Assembly: GCA_001552775.1 (NCBI GenBank)
Contig: KQ959264.1
Span: forward strand, 1 to 64,000
DNA length: 64,000 bases
Reading direction: 5' to 3'
DNA from: Bacteroidales bacterium KA00251
GTDB lineage: Bacteria; Bacteroidota; Bacteroidia; Bacteroidales; Porphyromonadaceae
Both the position numbers and the translations under genes were made by a program. Position 1 is the first letter of the stretch. Each line of letters begins with the position of its first letter. Positions 57,662 through 64,000 of the stretch are shown piece by piece. The notes under the pieces are model-generated. The model was not told the origin of the DNA and ran no database searches. It saw only the letters and a program-made list of their open reading frames with translations.

Positions 57662-57915
57662 CTCTATCCCAAATTGTTGCATTCTGGGACTGTAATGTCC
57701 AGTATCGTTCAAAGGTCGTTGAATCTCCCTTAAGGCGTAGCTAAAAACGACCTCCCATTTCCTCTAAAATTCTTCTATGGGTTTCTTCTATCTAATAGTA
57801 CTCAAGTGCATACAGGAAACTCTTCAACACTGTTTCTGGGAGCGCATAACAGACAGTTAAATATACACGAAAGCACACCACCGAAAAGTATAGGTAATTT
57901 GTCAGAAGTTCTTTG

Positions 57916-57923
57916 TAACTTTG
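57916..57923 (+). promoter_or_regulatory. -7 box of the PpiD-like gene
   Basis: TAACTTTG, 32 bases before ATG 57955. A TTTG at 57898 is too close for an ideal -33. The gap 57662-57915 has no supported gene. Confidence 0.5.
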
Positions 57924-57954
57924 CTAACCGTAGAGAAAGATATATCAACCTAAT

Positions 57955-60111
57955 ATGGCTACACTACAAAAGATAAGAAATCGTGCAGGTCTACTGATCC
58001 TCATTATAGGTCTAGCATTGCTAGCCTTCATCATTGGGGACGGCCTACGCTCGGGATCTACTCTCGTACAAGGAGATAGACAAACTGTACTTAAGCTCAA
58101 CAACAAAAAGGTAGGTTATGGCACCTACCAGCAAAGGCTTCAGGAGATGACCGAAAGCTATGAAGCACAAGGGAACAAACTCTCCGAAGAAGACAGAATG
58201 GAGCTCAACAATCGACTCGCAGAAGAGTTTATCCAAACGACGGCAATTGAAGAAATTGCCGAAAAAGTAGGTCTTAGGGTGACTGCAAAGGAGTACCTGG
58301 CCCTACTGACAGGAGAGGGCGTACAGCAAAGCTACGCAGCAAAGCAATTTTTCCAACAAATGGGGATCAACCCTACAAGTAAGGAGGATATTCGGCAATT
58401 TATCAATCAGCTTGACGATAACAACATCAAGCAACTTCCAGAAGAGTATCAATCCTACTACATAGGAATTAAAAAGAACTGGCAAAGCCTCTCTTCAAGG
58501 ATCCTCAACGAGCGACTTCTTCAAAAGTTTACCGCACTGATGTCGCGCTCTTATGTCCTTAACAAGATTGATCAAGAGTATTTGTCTAATCCTACAAGTC
58601 GTACTGTAGCATTGGTACGTACACCATCTACACTTCTTGAAGATGAAAATGCCACGGCTACAGATAGTGAGGTAGAAACCTATTACAAGCAGCACCCCAA
58701 TTTATTTAAGCTACAATCTCCTTATAAAAAGGTTGATTATATCAGTCTGCAGATCCGTCCGAGTCAAAGCGATCTTGCACAAGCAAATAAAAACATGCTT
58801 GAAGCCAAAGTAAAATTGGCTAACACCTCCGATGAAGAGGCCGTTGTGCGCAACTACGACAATGGCTTTGCTCCGACTTTCTACCTCACCTCGGAAGAAC
58901 TTTCGGCGCTCAATCTTTCCGAGCCCTTATTGAGTTTTGTAAAAGGGGCAAATGTGGGTGAAGTCAATAGTCCAGTTCTTGCAAATGATACCTATCAGTT
59001 GATCAAGTTAGTGGATAGGAAACAAGCCCCTACCTCATTGACGGCACAAGTAGTTGTGTTGGATACTCTTCAAATGAAAAGCATTGACAGTCTTGTAAAT
59101 GCTATCAATAGTGGAGCTACAACATTTGCTAACGTAGTAGCGACCTATTCAAAAGACGAACAAACCAAAGCAGAAGGTGGATATATTACCTTCCGTAATC
59201 CTACCACAGGAGTTGCAGATAGAAACCTTTCACGCCGTGTATTGGCCTCCTCGGGTTTGGAGGAACTTTTTGATAAGAAACCTCTGCAAGCATTTGTACA
59301 TGGTGCAGGAGCGAATCGTATTATCATGCAGGTAGCAAGCTATGGCGAAGTAGGAGATCTCTATAAAATAGCCTATGCTGAAATACCCTCCACCTTCTCT
59401 GATGAGACCTACAACCAAGCTTATGCTCAAATGAATGAGCTCTTCTCTGGTGAAGACACCGACTTTGACAAGATTGTAGAACAAGCAGAGAAAAAAGGAT
59501 TACAAGTGTCTAATGGAGAAATCGTAAATGCCTCTTCTGCCATGCTCGGCAATATACCCTCTTCTAGAGAAGTTGTAAGTTGGGCTTTGAGAGGAAAGCA
59601 AGGGGATATCAATGAAAAGATTTTCCGTTGTGGTAGCGATCACTTAGTGATTGCTCGTATCGGAGAAAGTGTGAAAGGTAGCCTCATCCCTCTCAGCGAA
59701 GTGAAAGAGGAAATAAGAAACCGACTCACAGCCGAAAAACGTGGGGATCTACTTGCTCAGCAACTTGCCTCTAAAGGGATAACATCTCTTGCTGGCTATG
59801 CTACAGCTATGAAGAGTGTAATAGATACAGTAAGCAATGTGTCCAATGTAGCAACAGGAGCAATGCCTCCCGAGTTTAATGGCATGACCTTTAACACAGA
59901 GGTAGGTACGCTATCCAAGCCCTTCCGTGCACAAACGGAGGTAATGGTGTTGCAGCCCCTAACAGAGACAAAAAGTACATTGCCAGAATCCGCTCGTAAA
60001 GCACAGCTTGAGCAACAGAGAAATGGTACAGGTCAAGCAATGGGATACAGAGGCTTCCAGTATGTGATCTCTCAGATGAAGATTAAAGATAATCGCGGAA
60101 ATTTCTTTTAG
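57955..60111 (+). CDS. PpiD/SurA-like peptidyl-prolyl isomerase chaperone
   Basis: 718 residues. A single N-terminal membrane anchor (AGLLILIIGLALLAFIIGDG) leaves the rest in the periplasm. Residues about 40-220 are the helical SurA-N/PpiD chaperone region. The parvulin domain is around 360-480 (ATYSKDEQTKAEGGYITFRN). It probably helps fold exported outer-membrane proteins, including barrels such as those encoded nearby. The proline-isomerase site may be degenerate. Confidence 0.85.
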   Translation: MATLQKIRNRAGLLILIIGLALLAFIIGDGLRSGSTLVQGDRQTVLKLNNKKVGYGTYQQRLQEMTESYEAQGNKLSEEDRMELNNRLAEEFIQTTAIEEIAEKVGLRVTAKEYLALLTGEGVQQSYAAKQFFQQMGINPTSKEDIRQFINQLDDNNIKQLPEEYQSYYIGIKKNWQSLSSRILNERLLQKFTALMSRSYVLNKIDQEYLSNPTSRTVALVRTPSTLLEDENATATDSEVETYYKQHPNLFKLQSPYKKVDYISLQIRPSQSDLAQANKNMLEAKVKLANTSDEEAVVRNYDNGFAPTFYLTSEELSALNLSEPLLSFVKGANVGEVNSPVLANDTYQLIKLVDRKQAPTSLTAQVVVLDTLQMKSIDSLVNAINSGATTFANVVATYSKDEQTKAEGGYITFRNPTTGVADRNLSRRVLASSGLEELFDKKPLQAFVHGAGANRIIMQVASYGEVGDLYKIAYAEIPSTFSDETYNQAYAQMNELFSGEDTDFDKIVEQAEKKGLQVSNGEIVNASSAMLGNIPSSREVVSWALRGKQGDINEKIFRCGSDHLVIARIGESVKGSLIPLSEVKEEIRNRLTAEKRGDLLAQQLASKGITSLAGYATAMKSVIDTVSNVSNVATGAMPPEFNGMTFNTEVGTLSKPFRAQTEVMVLQPLTETKSTLPESARKAQLEQQRNGTGQAMGYRGFQYVISQMKIKDNRGNFF

Positions 60112-60125
60112 TCTACTAAGTTTAC

Positions 60126-60169
60126 TATAAACGAAGTATGCTATACGAGCATACTTCGTTTATATTTTT
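60126..60169 (+). terminator. Terminator of the PpiD-like gene
   Basis: A 17-bp stem (TATAAACGAAGTATGCT with complement) and five-base loop, then a T-rich tail (TTTTTATA). Confidence 0.75.
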
Positions 60170-60208
60170 ATAGCATCAAACACCAGTTATTTATTCAATA
60201 TAATCAAT

Positions 60209-61096
60209 ATGAAAATGAAAAAAAACCTTGTTCTCTTTACACTTGCACTACTAGCTCTTACGCTAACTTCCTGCAACGATAAAAATCAAGGGAAAGACCC
60301 CCAAGAACAAAAGATAACCCTAGACGTGGCTCCTACTGAACTGCATCTAAAAATGGGTAAAACAGAAAAACTAGTAATCTTGGTATCTCCCAAAGAGACA
60401 CCAGTAAGTGCTGTTTCGTCAGATAGTAAAATAGCAACAGTAAGTAATGATGGACTAGTTACTGCTATAGCTGTAGGAGAGTGTACCATCTCAGTCAAAG
60501 CTGGAGAGATAATCAAAACGACCAAAGTCATTGTAAGTGAACCAAGCAAGATAGATGAAAGTCGCTTTATTGGCATAAAAGGCAATGAGATCGCTCCTTG
60601 TGTATACATTCCCAAGCAGAAGGAAATGGTAAACTCTCTAGAGATACTGAAAGAAGCTAATGCTCTTTACAATTGGGTATACCGAGCACAAACTCCAGAA
60701 GAAGAAGAAAAAAACGGTTTTGGCTTTGACGCTCCTATGCAGGGTAAAAACTATGCAGACAAACGACTCGTCTTCTTTATTCAGTACCAACCAGCACTCA
60801 AAACTGTGGGAAAAATTCCTCGTATTTATTTCTCTACAAGAATTCAAGATACATCTGATCCTTTTGAGAAAGATGAGCACAAGCAGGCAATGGAAACCCT
60901 AGCTAAAGCCTATGGCTTTAATGAAGGGTTACAATATTCAAAACTAAAAGATGGCAATCCTTGTCTTATTGCTTATAATTATTCCCTAGGCGAAAACGAA
61001 CCTCTTGAAGCGAAGTTTTACTCTGAAAAAACAACCGATGGCAAAAACATCGGGATAGTGATGCAAATCGCCTATCGAGGACCTGAGAACAACTAA
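60209..61096 (+). CDS. Ig-fold (BIG2) lipoprotein, paralogue A
   Basis: 295 residues. Lipoprotein signal ends at Cys22 (LTLTSCNDKN). Residues about 35-110 are a BIG2-type Ig-like domain (SKIATVSNDGLVTAIAVGEC). The C-terminal 170 residues are a domain of unknown function, beginning with SRFIGIKGNEIAPCVYIPK. The gene at 61182 encodes the same architecture, so this is a tandem duplication. Surface location inferred. Confidence 0.72.
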   Translation: MKMKKNLVLFTLALLALTLTSCNDKNQGKDPQEQKITLDVAPTELHLKMGKTEKLVILVSPKETPVSAVSSDSKIATVSNDGLVTAIAVGECTISVKAGEIIKTTKVIVSEPSKIDESRFIGIKGNEIAPCVYIPKQKEMVNSLEILKEANALYNWVYRAQTPEEEEKNGFGFDAPMQGKNYADKRLVFFIQYQPALKTVGKIPRIYFSTRIQDTSDPFEKDEHKQAMETLAKAYGFNEGLQYSKLKDGNPCLIAYNYSLGENEPLEAKFYSEKTTDGKNIGIVMQIAYRGPENN

Positions 61097-61181
61097 TCTA
61101 TAAATCCAGAAAGATTTGGCAAGCTAATTAAAGAGAATGCCCTAAAAAATTGGAATAAAACAAACTCAAGAGATAACATAA

Positions 61182-62072
61182 TTGAAGATGAAAAAGAACT
61201 TATCATTTGTACTCCTGCTGCTGGTAGCTCTTACCACAGTATTTACATCTTGCAAAGGCAAAGATCCCAAAGAACCAGGGAACAAAGGCAATGAGGTTTC
61301 ACTAACAGTAGCCCCTAAAGAGATTAATCTATTTGTAGGAAGCAAAGAGCAGATTATTGCAGTAGCAACTCCCAATACGAATAAGATTATATACACATCA
61401 TCCAATGAGACTATAGCAAAAGTAAGTAAAGAAGGTCTTGTAGAGGGAATCGCTGTAGGTAAAGCTACAATCACAGTAAAATCTGGCGAACTTCAAGAAG
61501 AAGTGAAGGTAGAAGTGTCTCCTATTGAATCACTACAAGCTCGTATGATCGGCACAAAAGGGGAAGAAAAAGCAGCTCCATTTTACATTCCCAAAGGACA
61601 GGAAATGAAGTCTGCACTTGACCTCATTAAGATGGCAAACAGTCAGTATGGATGGCTGTACGCAAATGATATACTCAAAGCAGACCCTGATAAAAAAGGA
61701 TACATGTTTATAGGTATGACCCCTGATGGTAAAGATTACATTGATAATCGCACCATTGAAATCGTAGCCTACGAGTATAACCACGATATTCCCATGATTC
61801 AGCTTTACACAAAGCTAAAAGAAGAAAACAATTTCTTTGAAACAGAAGAAGGCAAAAAAAAGGTAAAAGAGTTGGCCACACAATACGGATTTACTGAACA
61901 GGCTGACTTTGTAAAGCTAGGTGCACAGACTGTTTTTAGGGGATACAATACACAGCTAGGCAAAGAAGAGACCTTGCAAATTACCCTCTTAGACAGAGAA
62001 TATAGCAAAAAAGGCAACGACAAGCTTTTACATAGGATAATAGGTGTTATCTCCTATAAAAATCTTATGTAG
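61182..62072 (+). CDS. Ig-fold (BIG2) lipoprotein, paralogue B
   Basis: 296 residues, same plan as 60209-61096: lipoprotein signal to Cys23 (TVFTSCKGKD), BIG2 domain (NETIAKVSKEGLVEGIAVGK), then the shared C-terminal domain starting ARMIGTKGEEKAAPFYIPKG. The two proteins match clearly but with many substitutions, so the duplication is old. Separated by 85 bases and probably co-transcribed. Confidence 0.72.
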   Translation: MKMKKNLSFVLLLLVALTTVFTSCKGKDPKEPGNKGNEVSLTVAPKEINLFVGSKEQIIAVATPNTNKIIYTSSNETIAKVSKEGLVEGIAVGKATITVKSGELQEEVKVEVSPIESLQARMIGTKGEEKAAPFYIPKGQEMKSALDLIKMANSQYGWLYANDILKADPDKKGYMFIGMTPDGKDYIDNRTIEIVAYEYNHDIPMIQLYTKLKEENNFFETEEGKKKVKELATQYGFTEQADFVKLGAQTVFRGYNTQLGKEETLQITLLDREYSKKGNDKLLHRIIGVISYKNLM

Positions 62073-62130
62073 GAATCAGATGAGAGATGTTTTCTCATCC
62101 ATGTTAGTTAGTTCCTAGCTACATTTCTAA

Positions 62131-62171
62131 TGAAGGAGTTGCGAAGGTATATTCGCAACTCCTTTCATTTT
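62131..62171 (+). terminator. Terminator of the Ig-lipoprotein pair
   Basis: TGAAGGAGTTGCGAA pairs with TTCGCAACTCCTTTCA (one bulge) followed by a T-rich stretch. Positions 62172-62507 have no gene; TAAAGTTG at 62445-62452 is a weak candidate -7 box for the superoxide dismutase gene. Confidence 0.7.
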
Positions 62172-62507
62172 ATTCAATAGCGACGCCTATAGATGTTATT
62201 CTACAAGGATAGGACCAACATTTACGAATTCGTATAAATCCATCCTACACCTTTTATTTTAGCTTGTATCCTCTATTTTCACTCATAATAGGTCATTTAT
62301 CATTGTTGTCTATAATGCTATTTTGTTGCTCTCGTTATAAATAGTTTTCTTTGCAGTGAAAAGGAAGCCTATTCAGGACTAAAGAGAAAGAAAAACGTGC
62401 TTCACACGAATAAGCTGTTGAAAAAAACTTTTGCAGGGCTTTTCTAAAGTTGCACTAGATGATTTATAGGCTTCAAAAGAGTAACAACCTATAAGTAATT
62501 TTGTATC

Positions 62508-63101
62508 ATGAAACATCAACTGATCACACTACCCTACGAAACGGATGCACTTGAGCCCGTAATTAGCAAGCTTACTGTAGAGCTTCACTATGGCAAACAC
62601 CACAAAGGCTATGTAGATACACTCAATACACTCATCGAAGGCAACGAATATGAGTCAATGACTCTTGGGGAGATTGTAAAAAAGGCTGAAGGGAAACTTT
62701 TCAACCAAGCTGGACAGGTGCTAAATCACAACCTCTATTGGCTACAATTTGGTAAAAATGCAGGAGGTGAACCTCAAGGAAAACTTGCAGAAGCAATTTC
62801 TAAGCAGTGGGGGAACTTTGAAGAATTCAAAAAAGCATTCAATACAGCATCAACTTCTCTTTTTGGAGCAGGATGGGTATGGCTTGCTGCAGATGAAGAG
62901 GGTAAGCTCAGTATTGAAAGCGAACCAAATGCTGGCAATCCCTATAGAAAAGGGCTCAATCCTCTCTTAGGCTTTGACGTATGGGAACATGCTTATTATC
63001 TTACCTACTACAACAGACGTGCTGACCACGTAAAAGACCTTTGGACCATCATTCGCTGGGATGTAGTAGGAGATCGCTACGAAAACCCTAAGCAATACTA
63101 A
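62508..63101 (+). CDS. sodB: Iron/manganese superoxide dismutase
   Basis: 197 residues. Metal ligands are visible in ELHYGKHHKGYVD, LNHNLYWLQF and GFDVWEHAYYLTY (Asp and His). FGAGWVWL is the Gly-rich core. It detoxifies superoxide in the cytoplasm. Whether it prefers Fe, Mn or both (as reported for P. gingivalis) cannot be decided here. Confidence 0.95.
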   Translation: MKHQLITLPYETDALEPVISKLTVELHYGKHHKGYVDTLNTLIEGNEYESMTLGEIVKKAEGKLFNQAGQVLNHNLYWLQFGKNAGGEPQGKLAEAISKQWGNFEEFKKAFNTASTSLFGAGWVWLAADEEGKLSIESEPNAGNPYRKGLNPLLGFDVWEHAYYLTYYNRRADHVKDLWTIIRWDVVGDRYENPKQY

Positions 63102-63150
63102 ACTTAAGTTGTTGCCCTCATAGTACAACAAGGAAACTGACTTATTAATC

Positions 63151-63188
63151 AAAAGCCCCTCTATAGTTTCACCTATAGAGGGGCTTTT
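63151..63188. terminator. Terminator after superoxide dismutase
   Basis: A perfect 16-bp stem (AAAAGCCCCTCTATAG with complement), six-base loop, T-rich tail on the plus strand and A-rich foot giving U-run on the minus strand as well. Confidence 0.85.
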
Positions 63189-63253
63189 ATTCTTGACCTA
63201 CGATATAGATGTTGTCGCTTGGTCTTAATAGGTAAAAACACTCTCGGAGGATC

Positions 63254-63280
63254 TTCCTTTGACTTTTCTAGTCAAAGGAA
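63254..63280. terminator. Hairpin downstream of the minus-strand gene
   Basis: TTCCTTTGACT pairs with AGTCAAAGGAA around a five-base loop, 21 bases past the minus-strand stop at 63302. No T-run follows, so its terminator role is uncertain. Confidence 0.45.
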
Positions 63281-63301
63281 AAATCCTTTTTGGAGACCTC
63301 A

Positions 63302-64000
63302 TTACTTATGATAAAGAGGCAATATAGCCTCTGTTTGACGAGCTACCTGCTTTCTAAACTTAGCCGATTTCCAATCATTTACATCTGCAAACTGCATAAA
63401 TGCTGTTTTTTCACTTAGCTTGATGAAGATCATCACACCTACACGCCCATCCGAGCTTTCTACATAGGTCGTTTTTTTAGAGTTGTCCCATTTGAAGTTT
63501 TTGTCGTATCCATTGAGTGCAAGCCAAGACTTAAACTCCTCGGAGTGTAGGTCGTCGTAGCTTTCAATACAGACAAGTCCAGAATTGATCCAAGGTTTTT
63601 CTCCCTCACCAGGATTGGTTACGTACAGTGCTATTTCAAAATTGCTTTCTCTCACCTTCTCCTTTTTAGTTTCAAAAAAGAGGTTGTTATCCTTAGAGAA
63701 ATTTCCATTAAAAAATCTGAATCCTACTTTTTCTTCAAAGGATTTGATTTGTTCCACCTTGCCACTAGTTAGAGCCTCCCATGAGGGGAAGTCTTTAGCT
63801 GTAGCGATAAGGTCATGCTTTTTCTCAATTATTTTTTCCTTTTCGTTCTTGATCCATATTTCCATTTGAGCACCATACTCTTCACAGTTTGTAGTGGAAG
63901 TTGCTCTTAATTTAATGCCGTCTTGGTCGTCTTTTGTAGCTACTAGTACTCTTTCTCCTCCTTCTGAAATAGCTTTCACATTGCTAAAACCATTTTGCTT
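63302..64000 (-). CDS. Protein of unknown function, 5' end beyond the window
   Basis: The frame stays open to the right edge (KQNGFSNVKAISEGG before the apparent GTG 63979), so the start lies outside. The visible 233 residues contain strands and charged turns with W-rich patches (FPSWEALTSGK, WLALNGYDKNFKW), no enzyme motif and no membrane segment. No family recognised. It converges with the superoxide dismutase gene. Confidence 0.6.
   Translation of the reverse strand, partial: KQNGFSNVKAISEGGERVLVATKDDQDGIKLRATSTTNCEEYGAQMEIWIKNEKEKIIEKKHDLIATAKDFPSWEALTSGKVEQIKSFEEKVGFRFFNGNFSKDNNLFFETKKEKVRESNFEIALYVTNPGEGEKPWINSGLVCIESYDDLHSEEFKSWLALNGYDKNFKWDNSKKTTYVESSDGRVGVMIFIKLSEKTAFMQFADVNDWKSAKFRKQVARQTEAILPLYHK

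Overview
The window looks like chromosome from a Bacteroidota species of the order Bacteroidales, most probably Porphyromonas or a close relative. The evidence is a complete porU-porV-ispF block, a porQ-cmk-ispH block, several proteins with the C-terminal sorting domain of type IX secretion (T9SS) cargo, an HmuY-like haemophore lipoprotein, and promoters of the Bacteroidota form TAnnTTTG. By eye the base composition is about 40-45% GC. The stretch 2310-4960 looks more GC-rich than its surroundings.

Region by region. (1) 1-5726 is an accessory region that I read as the decayed toxin end of a Mu-like prophage. It holds a 5'-truncated MuF head-morphogenesis gene carrying a papain-fold toxin tail (287-1789), a convergent small gene that is a likely immunity gene, a 96-bp repeat followed by the remnant of a second toxin tail (ADP-ribosyltransferase-like), a type IIG restriction-modification gene, a second small immunity-like gene, and a second copy of the repeat. 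This is the most unusual part of the window. (2) 5727-11331 encodes surface proteins: a leucine-rich-repeat T9SS cargo protein, then an HmuY-like lipoprotein followed by two more T9SS cargo proteins, closed by a strong terminator. (3) 11776-31304 is mostly housekeeping: quinone reductase-like protein, FtsE, aspartokinase, MenA, PorQ, Cmk, IspH, PdxB, a metallo-beta-lactamase hydrolase, asparaginase, YchF, a TPR protein, Pgk, an acetyltransferase, a C69 dipeptidase, a HIRAN protein, MazG and a methyltransferase. (4) 31325-34837 is gene-poor. It has a cytidylate-kinase-like gene, a nested foldback element, two small ORFans, a perfect 21-bp hairpin and several gene fragments, one with a visible frameshift. 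(5) 34838-48442 holds PorU, PorV, IspF, PurB, an HU protein, a 29-residue basic protein, RNase G, RecR, an acetyltransferase, LigA and MurI. (6) 48518-60111 holds a META lipoprotein, DPP IV, LipA, CoaX and an envelope-assembly run (outer-membrane protein, TPR protein, LptC, CBS/CNNM protein, PpiD-like chaperone). (7) 60209-64000 holds two paralogous Ig-fold lipoproteins, superoxide dismutase and an incomplete unknown gene.

How the genes work together: PorU (sortase), PorV (shuttle) and PorQ belong to the secretion route used by the cargo proteins at 5727-7139, 8386-10002 and 10020-11228, so part of the machine and several clients lie within 35 kb. The 52215-60111 run fits LPS export and periplasmic folding. 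The prophage remnant shows how a MuF toxin tail may have been exchanged, leaving the displaced tail and an orphan immunity gene behind. No tRNA, rRNA, CRISPR array or intact transposase was seen.
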